A stretch of DNA of 64,000 bases. Origin: Galbibacter mesophilus. GTDB lineage: Bacteria; Bacteroidota; Bacteroidia; Flavobacteriales; Flavobacteriaceae. Every line of letters starts with the position of its first letter. Positions within the stretch are counted from its first letter, which is position 1. The position numbers were made by a program, and so were the translations under genes. A model generated the notes under the pieces. It had not been told where the DNA came from. It did no database searches and was given only the letters and a program-made list of their open reading frames with translations. Of this stretch, positions 34,055 to 42,735 are shown piece by piece. The DNA lies in NCBI RefSeq assembly GCF_023721415.1, contig NZ_JAMQVC010000001.1:1116001-1180000 (forward strand), given 5' to 3'.

Positions 34055-35644
34055 TTAGCACTTGCAAAGAACCAATTTTGTTCCTGGCGTTAATTTACTA
34101 CCACTAATATCGTTCCATTCTTGAATATTTTGAACAGAAATTCCTGGAAATTTTTTAGCGATGCTCCAAAGAGAGTCTCCACTTCTCACAATATATTCTT
34201 TGGAAGCACTGTTGTTACTGGAGCTTGAAGTCTTTTTAGTTGAAGTCGCTACTGGTTTTGTGGGGAATATAGTTAGGCGCTGACCAATACGGATATTATT
34301 GTTACGCAGACCGTTCCATCGCTTGATTTCGCTTACCCGCACGCCATGCTTTTCTGCAATGGTGCCTAAAACATCACCACTTTTAACGCGGTAGCGTATT
34401 TGGGCGCTTGTTTCTACAAGCTCGGGCAGGGTTTTTTCTTTCTTCTCGTGCTCTTTGGCTACCCTTGCATAAATGGAATCCTCATTGGCAACAAACCTCC
34501 CAATAGCTTCCATTGGTAAACGGAGGCTGTAATTTTCGTCGTCTATAAAAGGAATGATATCCAATTTGTAAGAAGGATTGAAAAACTGTACTTCCTCGCG
34601 GTCGATTTCCAGATACTCGGATATTTGATCAAAGGAAATCAACTTTTTAATTTGCACAGTATCGGTTTCAAAATAATAACCAGCTTCATTAGAGGCAAAG
34701 CTTTCAAAGCCATGCTCTTCAGCATATTCCATAATGTACATAGTGGCTAGAAATGCGGGAACATACCCAGCGGTTTCCCGTGGAAGATACGGGCGTAAAT
34801 TCCAATAGTTGTTAGAACCTCCACTTCGGCGAATGGCTTTGCTAACATTTCCAGGTCCAGAATTATAAGCTGCCAACGCTAAATCCCAATCACCAAAAAT
34901 CTCATATAATTTACCTAAGTATTTGCAGGCAGCTTCGGTAGATTTTATGGGGTCGCTGCGTTCGTCTACATAACTGCTCACATCTAGGCCATACATCTTT
35001 CCGGTAGGATACATAAATTGCCAAATTCCAGTAGCGCCAACTCGGGATCTTGCCTTCGGATTTAAGGCAGATTCAATTACCGCCAAATATTTCATTTCCA
35101 ACGGAATATCATAGTTATCCATCGTCTGTTCGAACAGTGGAAAATAGAATTTGCTTCGTGCCATTACCCTAGTAAGAAATGCACGTTTATTTTTTAAAAA
35201 CATTTTAATAACGCTTTCCAACGAAGGATTGTAAGCTACATTAAAAGGTGTTTTTTGGTTTAATTTTGCTAGACGGGCTTTTAAAGTATCAGTCGGGAGG
35301 TCAACATAATCGACCGGTTCAAAGCTGAGGTTGGAAATATCGGCGTAAAGTGTATCGGATAATCCAGTACTAAAAAACTCCCTTTTCCAAAGGCTGTCTA
35401 TTTTCTTAGCTTCAGGGTGGTCTGCAAATCCGTAGATTTTTGTTTTTTCTTCGGAAAGGATATAACGCTTTCCGTCAATCAAAACAGAATCTGCCTCTTC
35501 CAACAAAGTTTCCTCCACCACGGTAACGCTATCTGCGGTAAAGGTGGGTTGTTCTTTTTGTTGAGTGGTATTCGTCTTTTTTTGGGCGTAAGTCAGGGTA
35601 CTAAAAATGCTGAACATCAGCACGATAAAAACTTTCTTCATCAA
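34055..35644 (-). CDS. LysM-containing lytic transglycosylase (MltD-like)
   Basis: The 529-residue exported enzyme cuts peptidoglycan glycan strands. Signal peptide (1-20), an SLT domain (about 150-320) with catalytic Glu in LAVIESALNPKARS, then VGATGIWQFM and ALAAYNSGPGNV, and two C-terminal LysM repeats (about 413-460, YRVKSGDVLGTIAEKHGV; about 483-528, YIVRSGDSLWSIAKKF) that bind peptidoglycan. The domain order matches MltD, without the N-terminal lipobox. Upstream lies the 21-bp repeat array, so its promoter must sit between that array and the start. Confidence 0.9.
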   Translation of the reverse strand: MMKKVFIVLMFSIFSTLTYAQKKTNTTQQKEQPTFTADSVTVVEETLLEEADSVLIDGKRYILSEEKTKIYGFADHPEAKKIDSLWKREFFSTGLSDTLYADISNLSFEPVDYVDLPTDTLKARLAKLNQKTPFNVAYNPSLESVIKMFLKNKRAFLTRVMARSKFYFPLFEQTMDNYDIPLEMKYLAVIESALNPKARSRVGATGIWQFMYPTGKMYGLDVSSYVDERSDPIKSTEAACKYLGKLYEIFGDWDLALAAYNSGPGNVSKAIRRSGGSNNYWNLRPYLPRETAGYVPAFLATMYIMEYAEEHGFESFASNEAGYYFETDTVQIKKLISFDQISEYLEIDREEVQFFNPSYKLDIIPFIDDENYSLRLPMEAIGRFVANEDSIYARVAKEHEKKEKTLPELVETSAQIRYRVKSGDVLGTIAEKHGVRVSEIKRWNGLRNNNIRIGQRLTIFPTKPVATSTKKTSSSSNNSASKEYIVRSGDSLWSIAKKFPGISVQNIQEWNDISGSKLTPGTKLVLCKC

Positions 35645-35818
35645 TCAATACATATTTTCATTTGAACGAACAATTTGTAAAAATCGTATTTTTTTTGATA
35701 AAAAAAACATCAATTTTGTTAAATCCCAATTTCTTGTGGTTTGGGTGTTCATTTAGCATTTGAATTATGGTTAAGATAAATCCTTTTTTTTCATAGGATT
35801 TCTCAAATTTTAACAGTT

Positions 35819-36061
35819 TATGCAATGCACGGAGTGGATATTGCAGAGTGCCGAGTGCATATTGTAGTGCACCGAGCCGGTATTGTTGAACACGGAGCGG
35901 ATATTGTTGCGACTGAAGTGGATATTGTTGCTCCCGAAGTGCACCCTGCTAAAGACTAAGCGGGTATTGTTTTAAGTGAAGAGCTTCCTGCTTTGCATGA
36001 AGTGGATATTGTTGTGAACAAAGCGAATATTGTTGAATGGTAAGCGGATATTGTTTAAGTG
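35819..36061. repeat. 21-bp tandem repeat array, about 11.5 units
   Basis: Ten contiguous 21-bp units run from 35840 to 36049 with no change of phase, plus a partial unit on each side. Consensus on the plus strand is ATTGTTG, about six variable bases, then AAGYGGAT. Units 6 and 8 begin CCTGCT in place of ATTGTT. The array is non-coding: all useful frames contain stops or lack a start. It lies between the pgk terminator and the upstream region of the transglycosylase gene. Twenty-one base pairs is two turns of B-DNA, so all units face the same way. The rest of 35645-36147 holds AT-rich promoter DNA and the pgk terminator. Confidence 0.92.
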
Positions 36062-36092
36062 TTACCGTTTAGCATCAATTAACTTCCAGCAT

Positions 36093-36125
36093 AAAAAAAT
36101 GCCCCTCAAAATATTGAGAGGCATC
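36093..36125 (-). terminator. Intrinsic terminator of pgk
   Basis: On the minus strand a stem GATGCCTCTCAA/TTGAGGGGCAT with a short loop is followed by seven T. It starts about 23 bp past the pgk stop codon. Confidence 0.85.
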
Positions 36126-36147
36126 TTCCGTATATTATCAGAAAAAA

Positions 36148-37338
36148 TTATTCTTGAATGGCTGCAATACCAGGCAATGTTTTTCCTTCTAAGCTTTCCA
36201 ACATAGCGCCACCGCCAGTAGAAACGTAGCTTACTTTGTTCTCAAAACCAAATTGTTTTACTGCAGCAACCGAGTCACCACCACCAACAAGGGAAAAAGC
36301 ACCTTTTTTAGTAGCTTCTTCTATAAAACGACCAATGGCAATGGTTCCTTTGGAGAAGGTCTCCATTTCAAATACGCCTATAGGTCCGTTCCAAAGAATG
36401 GTTTTGGAGTTCAAAATTACTTCTTTAAAATCCTCCAACGTTTCTGGGCCAGCATCCAATCCTTGCCAACCGTCTGGGATTTCAGTAACCTTGCAAATTT
36501 GTGTTTCAGCATCGTTATTAAAATCGTCTGCAGCAATCACATCTACTGGAAGGTGCACTTGTACACCTTTTGCTTCTGCCTCTTTTAGAATGTTTAAAGC
36601 CAACTCCTGTTTGTCGTCTTCACAAATGGAATCACCAATTTTTCCTCCTTGTGCTTTTACAAAAGTGTATGTCATACCACCACCAATAATCAAGTGGTCT
36701 ACTTTATCCAATATATTTTCAATAATGGTAATTTTTGAAGAAACTTTAGAACCACCAAGGATAGCAGTTACTGGCTTTTCTCCCGTTTCCATTACTTTTT
36801 TAATCGATTCTATTTCTTTTGCCAATAGGTAGCCAAAACATTTGTTCTCGCCAAAATAATTAGCAACAACCGTTGTAGAAGCGTGTGCACGGTGCGCAGT
36901 ACCAAAGGCATCGTTTACATAAATATCACCCAATTTGGAAAGCTCTTCCGCAAAGGCAGCATCTCCTTTTTCTTCTTCAGCATAAAAACGCAGGTTCTCC
37001 AATAACAAAACCTCTCCAGGTTGCAGGGCAGCCACAGCTTCTTCGGCTACACGACCAACGGATTTTTCTACGAATTTAACTTGAACTCCAATGATTTCCG
37101 AAGCTTTATTAACCAAGTGCTTTAGAGACATGTCGTCACGGGCTTCTCCTTTAGGTCGACCTAGGTGACTCATTAAAACTGCGCTCCCGCCGTCTTCCAA
37201 TATTTTAATAATGGTAGGTTTGGCTGCTTCAATACGGTTGGTGTCCGTAATGTTGAACTCAGCATCCAAAGGCACGTTAAAGTCTACGCGGATTAAAGCT
37301 TTTTTATTTTCAAAATTAAAATCGTCTATCGTTTTCAT
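36148..37338 (-). CDS. pgk: Phosphoglycerate kinase
   Basis: Pgk makes ATP and 3-phosphoglycerate in glycolysis. The 396-residue protein has [14 protein letters not shown] at the start, the substrate motif [16 protein letters not shown], the hinge [12 protein letters not shown] and the nucleotide site [19 protein letters not shown] with GGGDSVAAV. Length is standard. It appears monocistronic: a terminator follows, and the upstream 289 bp (37339-37627) is shared with the divergent holB-like gene. A TAAATTTG box at 37452-37459 (minus) is a weak promoter candidate. Confidence 0.97.
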   Translation of the reverse strand: MKTIDDFNFENKKALIRVDFNVPLDAEFNITDTNRIEAAKPTIIKILEDGGSAVLMSHLGRPKGEARDDMSLKHLVNKASEIIGVQVKFVEKSVGRVAEEAVAALQPGEVLLLENLRFYAEEEKGDAAFAEELSKLGDIYVNDAFGTAHRAHASTTVVANYFGENKCFGYLLAKEIESIKKVMETGEKPVTAILGGSKVSSKITIIENILDKVDHLIIGGGMTYTFVKAQGGKIGDSICEDDKQELALNILKEAEAKGVQVHLPVDVIAADDFNNDAETQICKVTEIPDGWQGLDAGPETLEDFKEVILNSKTILWNGPIGVFEMETFSKGTIAIGRFIEEATKKGAFSLVGGGDSVAAVKQFGFENKVSYVSTGGGAMLESLEGKTLPGIAAIQE

Positions 37339-37627
37339 CTGTTGTTTTTAATTGTTTTTAAAGGTGATACGGAATGCCCGAGTAAATATTTTTGTCTGTT
37401 TTCATTGTTTGGTTGTGGGCGCTTCCTTTTACTATTCGGTTAACTAAGCAGCAAATTTAATTATTTATCATTAGCTAGGAAAAGATTGAACGTTTTATAA
37501 AGTTAAATTGCTATTAATTTCTGAAACCTATTTTACAAAGACTTTTTCAGTTGAATTCGGTTAAGAAAAGTGATAAGGCTTGCGTGTATAAAACAGAAAA
37601 GTTACTTTCACACCATAATTACAAAAC

Positions 37628-38776
37628 ATGCTATTCAGCGAAATATTAGGCCAGTCACATATAAAAAAGCACCTAACGTACAGTGCCGATAATAACCGTA
37701 TTCCACATGCCCAGTTGTTTGTTGGGCCAGAAGGGAGTGGGGTGTTGCCCATGGCCATTGCCTATGCGCAATATATTTTATGTGGGAATAATGATGGGGA
37801 AAATGATAACGGAAACAGTGCATGTAATATCAAGCTGAATAATTTTTCGCATCCCGATTTGCATTTTGCTTTTCCGGTGGCAACCACAGACAAGGTGAAG
37901 TCGCACCCCGTGAGCAGTCATTTTTTAGCTGAATGGCGTACGTTTTTAAAAGAACAGCCTTACGGAAATTTATTCGATTGGTACCAAATGCTGGAGATTG
38001 AAAACAAGCAAGGGCAAATTGGAGTTGATGAAGCGCAGGATATTGTAAAGTCCCTTTCTTTAAAAGCGTATGAAGGTGGTTATAAAGCCATGATAATCTG
38101 GATGGCCGATAAAATGAATACGGCGGCCGCCAATAAATTGCTGAAACTTATAGAAGAACCACCCAATAAAACCTTCTTTATTTTAATTGCTGAAGATGAA
38201 GAGCAGATTATACAAACGATCCGTTCACGTTGTCAGGTATTGCATTTTCCACCCCTTGCCGAAGCGGTAATTACGGAAGCTTTGCAGAAAAAAGGTTTGG
38301 ATGAGAATACGGCGGTAAAAATTGCGCATCAGGCGAATGGTAATTATAACAAAGCGATCGATCTAGTAAACCGCGACTCAGAAGATTTGGTGTTTGAAAA
38401 GTGGTTTGTAGTATGGGTTCGCGCTGCATTCAAGGCAAGAGGGAACAAAGCTATTATCCACGAATTGCTTTCTTGGAGTGAAGAGGTAGCCAAAACAGGC
38501 CGTGAAACACAGAAAAAGTTTTTGCTGTTCTGCATGGATGTTTTCCGCCAAGCGATGCTTGTAAATTATCAGGCAAAAGAACTCGCCTTTATGGATTTTT
38601 CAGTTGAAAATTTCAAGTTGGAAAAGTTTGCCGCGTTTGTACATGGTAATAATATTTTGGAGATTACAAAAGAATTGGAAGATGCTATTTACCACATTGA
38701 AAGAAACGGAAACGCAAAGATCATTCTAACCGACCTTTCCATTAAGCTCACCCGATTGCTACATGCCAAGGAGTAA
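37628..38776 (+). CDS. holB: DNA polymerase III delta-prime subunit
   Basis: Delta-prime is the rigid stator of the clamp loader. The 382-residue AAA+ protein begins FSEILGQSHIKKHL, has a degraded P-loop (VGPEGSGVLPM, lacking the GKT/S end), KLLKLIEEPPNKTFFIL and the SRC arginine-finger motif IIQTIRSRCQVLHF. Loss of nucleotide binding is normal for delta-prime. The zinc module is also reduced: only two cysteines remain in the region CGNNDGENDNGNSAC, where the E. coli protein has four. Stands alone in its transcription unit. Confidence 0.9.
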   Translation: MLFSEILGQSHIKKHLTYSADNNRIPHAQLFVGPEGSGVLPMAIAYAQYILCGNNDGENDNGNSACNIKLNNFSHPDLHFAFPVATTDKVKSHPVSSHFLAEWRTFLKEQPYGNLFDWYQMLEIENKQGQIGVDEAQDIVKSLSLKAYEGGYKAMIIWMADKMNTAAANKLLKLIEEPPNKTFFILIAEDEEQIIQTIRSRCQVLHFPPLAEAVITEALQKKGLDENTAVKIAHQANGNYNKAIDLVNRDSEDLVFEKWFVVWVRAAFKARGNKAIIHELLSWSEEVAKTGRETQKKFLLFCMDVFRQAMLVNYQAKELAFMDFSVENFKLEKFAAFVHGNNILEITKELEDAIYHIERNGNAKIILTDLSIKLTRLLHAKE

Positions 38777-39066
38777 GGGTTAGGTGCTGGGTGCTGGATA
38801 TTTAACACTGGAGCGGTTTCTAGTTTTTAGCTAAAAGTTTTATGTTCTTAGTTTTTAGGTAAGTAACTATGACTTTTCCTCTTTAACAAATTAACTCATT
38901 ATCTAATTAACTAATTGACTTATCGACTCACCGAATAAGCAAATTAACGAATTACGATTTTAGATTTACGAGGCTGTTGGTTTTTTTTTTCTCTTGTTCA
39001 CAGTTTTATGTTCTTAGCTTTTAAGCGAGAAACGAACGACAAAGAAGAAACGAAACCCTCTTCAAA
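38777..39066. other. Low-complexity mosaic intergenic region
   Basis: This 290-bp gap has no gene. It holds near-repeats such as GGTGCTGGGTGCTGG (from about 38783), stretches of the type CTAATTAACTAATTGAC, and an exact 16-bp direct repeat AGTTTTATGTTCTTAG at 38836-38851 and 39002-39017. GTTTCTAGTT at 38816-38825 also occurs, inverted, at the edge of cassette 1 (19226-19235). It may be the remains of a small inserted element. Confidence 0.5.
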
Positions 39067-39504
39067 TTAAACTTTCTTAATAACATAGGTAACAATACCC
39101 CAAATGATGAGCTGATTGTCTTCAGAAACTTTTATAGGGGAGTAATTTTTGTTTTCAGGCATTAAAAATAAGTTGTCTTTTTCTAGCTTCAGGCGTTTAA
39201 CGGTGAATTCGCCATCAATAAAGCAAACGGCTATTTTTCCATTAGCAGGCTCTAAACTTTTGTCAATAACCAAAAGGTCGCCATCCTCCAATCCGGCATC
39301 TATCATAGATTGGCCGCTTACCCGTGCATAAAAGGTAGCTTCCTGATTTTTAATTAAAACGGAGTTGAGATCGATGGTACCTTCTTTAAAATCTTCCGCA
39401 GGTGAAGGGAAACCCGCAGAAATGCCACTATTGGCCATCCCAATCTCCATAGATGTGCCATGCTCTGGTGTAAAAAAGGTTATTTTGTCCTTTTGCATTT
39501 TCAT
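39067..39504 (-). CDS. umuD: UmuD-like S24 self-cleaving subunit of DNA polymerase V
   Basis: The 145-residue protein is cleaved under RecA control and then activates UmuC for translesion synthesis. The cleavage site Ala30-Gly31 (SGISAGFPSP), catalytic Ser66 (SGQSMIDAGL) and Lys103 (EFTVKRLKLE) keep the same spacing as in E. coli UmuD (35 and 37 residues). No DNA-binding domain, so it is not LexA. Its ATG overlaps the umuC stop codon (ATGA), and it lies downstream of umuC, the reverse of the E. coli order. Confidence 0.93.
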   Translation of the reverse strand: MKMQKDKITFFTPEHGTSMEIGMANSGISAGFPSPAEDFKEGTIDLNSVLIKNQEATFYARVSGQSMIDAGLEDGDLLVIDKSLEPANGKIAVCFIDGEFTVKRLKLEKDNLFLMPENKNYSPIKVSEDNQLIIWGIVTYVIKKV

Positions 39505-40763
39505 TTCACTTTTATAATATCATCGATGTTAGTTGTGTAGCGGGGCGATAAATGTTCTTGCCGCATTTTCCAAGTTCTTTTTAGGTCTTGGTTGGCCACT
39601 TTAATTTTTAGGCTTCCATATTTAGTGTTGATGGAATCTATGGTTTTCATAAGGTGGTGATGTTTTGGGTCTTCTTCCATAAACAAGTCTAGTTGGCGCG
39701 CATTGGCAGGCACCAAACCCGAAACTACAACTCCTGCTTTTTTATATTTTATCCCTTTTTGATACATTTTTTCCACCGCTTGCGTGGCGTATTTTACAAG
39801 GGTTAAAGTAGAATCGGTTGCGTAGGGTAGGGTGACCAAAAACTCGGGACGGTGCTGCGTTTCTTCTTTTTTGTGTTTATCGCTCCTTAAAAACACATAC
39901 ATATAGTTACAGCTACTGTTTTGCTTTCTAAGTTTTTCAGCGCAACTGCCAGCGAATGTAGAAATGCGTTCTTTTAAGTTTTCCAGATCAGAAAAGGTGT
40001 ATTCAAAACTACGGGTAGTAGCAATGGCCTTTTTTGGAGCAGTAACATCGTTTTCCAAGCCTAGCGTAGGCTCTCCTTCTAAGTCCTTTTTTAATCGTAG
40101 CCCTACAATACCGAGATGGCTTTTTACCCAAGCATCGTCCAAATTCACAAAACCCCATGCTGTTTTAACGCCCCGCGCCTGTAACCTTTGAGTATTGCCA
40201 CGGCCAATGCCCCAAACCGAATGTATTTCTGTCCATTTTAGGGCTTTTATACGTTTTTCTTCAGTATCTATTACATACACACCTTTTGTATGATCTTTGT
40301 ATTTTTTAGCAATTTTATTGGCTATTTTGGTGAGCGCTTTTGTAGGGGCAATCCCAATGCTTATGGGCATGCCAGTCCATTTAAAAACACGCTTTTTAAT
40401 AACTTCACCTTCCGCTTGAAAATCTAAATTTCCGTAAGCTGAAAACTTTAAAAAAGCTTCATCAATACTGTAATGTTCTACAAGAGGGGTAAATTGCCTT
40501 AAAATACGCATAACCCGCGAACTCATATCGCCATATAAAGGATAATTAGATGAGAAAACGTGCACTTGATGTTGTTTAAAAAAGGCTTTGTACTTAAACG
40601 CAGGAGCCCCCATGGGAACGCCTATTTTTTTGGCCTCGTCGCTACGGGAAATTACACAACCATCGTTGTTGGAAAGTATAACCACAGGCCGGTTGTTGAG
40701 CATAGGCTGAAAGACCCGCTCACACGAAGCATAAAAGTTATTGCAGTCTACCAAAGCGTACAT
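39501..40763 (-). CDS. umuC: UmuC-like Y-family DNA polymerase V catalytic subunit
   Basis: A 420-residue error-prone polymerase. Catalytic carboxylates are in YALVDCNNFYASCERVF (Asp6) and HYSIDEAFL. Helix-hairpin-helix (VWGIGRGNTQRLQARGVKTA) and little-finger regions follow, and the C-terminal extension typical of UmuC is present. First in an operon with umuD. A TATCTTTG box ends 4 nt before the start codon. No LexA-type palindrome was recognised by eye in the 147 bp upstream. Confidence 0.94.
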   Translation of the reverse strand: MYALVDCNNFYASCERVFQPMLNNRPVVILSNNDGCVISRSDEAKKIGVPMGAPAFKYKAFFKQHQVHVFSSNYPLYGDMSSRVMRILRQFTPLVEHYSIDEAFLKFSAYGNLDFQAEGEVIKKRVFKWTGMPISIGIAPTKALTKIANKIAKKYKDHTKGVYVIDTEEKRIKALKWTEIHSVWGIGRGNTQRLQARGVKTAWGFVNLDDAWVKSHLGIVGLRLKKDLEGEPTLGLENDVTAPKKAIATTRSFEYTFSDLENLKERISTFAGSCAEKLRKQNSSCNYMYVFLRSDKHKKEETQHRPEFLVTLPYATDSTLTLVKYATQAVEKMYQKGIKYKKAGVVVSGLVPANARQLDLFMEEDPKHHHLMKTIDSINTKYGSLKIKVANQDLKRTWKMRQEHLSPRYTTNIDDIIKVK

Positions 40764-40767
40764 GTTG

Positions 40768-40775
40768 CAAAGATA
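40768..40775 (-). promoter_or_regulatory. TAnnTTTG box abutting the umuC start codon
   Basis: The minus strand reads TATCTTTGCAACATG; the box is 4 nt from the ATG. Confidence 0.5.
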
Positions 40776-40898
40776 ATTAATCTTGTTGTTGAGTCTGCTC
40801 GCGGAGTAAGATTTATTGCCGCACGCAATTCTATAAATTTAGATGAGGATAGTATAATTTTACTTATAAGATTTATATAAACAACCCGCTAGACTTTG

Positions 40899-40906
40899 TA
40901 TTTTTG
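40899..40906 (+). promoter_or_regulatory. TAnnTTTG box abutting the dxs start codon
   Basis: TATTTTTGCTGAATG: the box is 4 nt from the ATG. No TTG is found at a proper -33 distance. Confidence 0.45.
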
Positions 40907-40910
40907 CTGA

Positions 40911-42683
40911 ATGAGCCAAGCGTTACTCGATAGTATAGTTTACCCTGAAGATCTTCGGAAGCTTTCCAAAGAAGACCTTCCCAAACTCGCCAAAGAGCTG
41001 CGAGCGTTTATCATTGATATTGTATCTACCAAGGAAGGACATTTAGGCGCAAGTTTGGGTGTGGTGGAACTTACCATTGCATTGCATTATGCTTTTAATA
41101 CACCGGTTGATCAATTGGTTTGGGATGTGGGTCATCAAGCGTACGGACATAAAATTCTTACCGGAAGAAAAGATATTTTTCATACCAACAGACAATTAAA
41201 TGGCATTAGTGGTTTTCCCAAACGGGAAGAAAGCCAATATGATGCTTTTGGCGTAGGGCATAGTTCTACCTCCATTTCGGCAGCTTTGGGAATGGCAATG
41301 GCATCTAATCTAAAAGGGGAAACCGAAAAACATCACATCGCTGTTATTGGAGATGCTTCCATTGCCAGCGGAATGGCTTTTGAAGCGCTTAACCATGCCG
41401 GTGTAAGCGATGCAAACCTTTTAATTATTTTAAATGATAATGCTATTGGTATAGATCCTAGTGTTGGAGCGTTAAAAGAATATCTTACCAATGTGAAGGT
41501 GGACAGGAAATTGGCAAAAAACAATATCATTCGCGCCCTCAATTTTGATTACAGTGGCCCTATTGACGGGCACAATATTCCGAGGATATTAAAAGAATTG
41601 GAAAGATTGAAGAAAAAAAAGGGTCCGAAATTCTTGCACGTCATAACTACCAAAGGAAAGGGATTAAAAAAGGCAGAGGAAGATCAAGTGAAATACCATG
41701 CGCCTGGGAAATTCAACAAACACACCGGCGAACTTATTGTACAGCCAAGAAAAGAAGAGCCACCAAAATACCAGGATGTCTTTGGAGCGACTATCATTGA
41801 GTTGGCGGACAAGAACAAAAAAATTGTGGGTATAACACCGGCAATGCCCACGGGGAGTTCGTTGAAATATATGATGAAAAAATACCCAAATCGCGCTTTT
41901 GACGTGGGCATCGCCGAGCAGCATGCCGTTACACTGGCTGCAGGAATGGCCGCAGAGGGGCTGGTGCCTTTTTGTAATATCTATTCTACTTTTTTACAAC
42001 GTGCCTACGACCAAGTAATACACGATGTGGCATTGCAAAAATTACCAGTTATATTTTGTTTGGACAGGGCCGGACTGGTGGGACAGGATGGGGCTACGCA
42101 TCACGGCGTGTTCGATCTTTCCTATTTACGATGTATCCCGAACCTTATTGTTTTTGCACCACGTAATGAAATTGAATTAAGAAATATAATGTACACTGCC
42201 CAACTTGGATTGGATTTGCCGATAGCCATTCGATACCCAAGAGGGCGAGGAGTTACGATGGATTGGCGGCAACCTTTTGAGAAAATTGAAATAGGAAAAG
42301 GAGTTCAGCTAAAAAAAGGAAGTGAGATTGCCGTTATTACGGTCGGGAGTATGGCTGAGAATGCAAGGATAGCTATTGAAAGTTTGCCGGCCTCCAAAAA
42401 AGTATCCCATTACGATCTGAGGTTTGTAGCGCCATTGGACGAAACGATGCTACATGAGGTTTTTACATCCCACAAAGTGGTGGTTACCATAGAAGATAAT
42501 GTTGTGGCCGGTGGCATGGGAAGCGCGATATGCGAATTTGCTGTAAAACATAAATATTCCTTAAAAATTGAAAATTTAGGAGTTCCTAAACAATTTATGG
42601 AACACGGCACCGTTGAGGAATTGCAACAGCAGGCTGCCATTAATCCGGAAAGCATAGCCGTTGTTCTTAATAAATTTTTATAA
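40911..42683 (+). CDS. dxs: 1-deoxy-D-xylulose-5-phosphate synthase
   Basis: Dxs joins pyruvate and glyceraldehyde 3-phosphate, the first step of the MEP isoprenoid pathway, using thiamine diphosphate. The 590-residue protein shows WDVGHQAYGHKILTGRK, the ThDP/Mg motif IGDASIASGMAFEALNHAG, and the transketolase-like FDVGIAEQHAVTLAAGMA with QDGATHHGVFDLSYL. It is somewhat shorter than E. coli Dxs (about 620). A DUF3078 protein gene follows 52 bp later and may be co-transcribed. Confidence 0.96.
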   Translation: MSQALLDSIVYPEDLRKLSKEDLPKLAKELRAFIIDIVSTKEGHLGASLGVVELTIALHYAFNTPVDQLVWDVGHQAYGHKILTGRKDIFHTNRQLNGISGFPKREESQYDAFGVGHSSTSISAALGMAMASNLKGETEKHHIAVIGDASIASGMAFEALNHAGVSDANLLIILNDNAIGIDPSVGALKEYLTNVKVDRKLAKNNIIRALNFDYSGPIDGHNIPRILKELERLKKKKGPKFLHVITTKGKGLKKAEEDQVKYHAPGKFNKHTGELIVQPRKEEPPKYQDVFGATIIELADKNKKIVGITPAMPTGSSLKYMMKKYPNRAFDVGIAEQHAVTLAAGMAAEGLVPFCNIYSTFLQRAYDQVIHDVALQKLPVIFCLDRAGLVGQDGATHHGVFDLSYLRCIPNLIVFAPRNEIELRNIMYTAQLGLDLPIAIRYPRGRGVTMDWRQPFEKIEIGKGVQLKKGSEIAVITVGSMAENARIAIESLPASKKVSHYDLRFVAPLDETMLHEVFTSHKVVVTIEDNVVAGGMGSAICEFAVKHKYSLKIENLGVPKQFMEHGTVEELQQQAAINPESIAVVLNKFL

Positions 42684-42735
42684 CATTGCTTTTTTTATCA
42701 TTTTTGTAAAACCTAACTAATCATTTTTTGTACTA

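Noticed and set aside
35819-36061. Possible CRISPR array or short coding repeat
   Set aside because: Units are contiguous with no true spacers and no cas genes are near. Translation gives heptapeptide repeats in one frame on each strand but with internal stops and no credible start.
36236-36832. 198-codon plus-strand ORF
   Set aside because: Antisense of pgk; Ser- and Pro-rich composition typical of a shadow frame.
39067-40763. umuCD as part of a mobile element
   Set aside because: No integrase, transposase or attachment-site repeat is nearby and the base composition looks like the neighbours.
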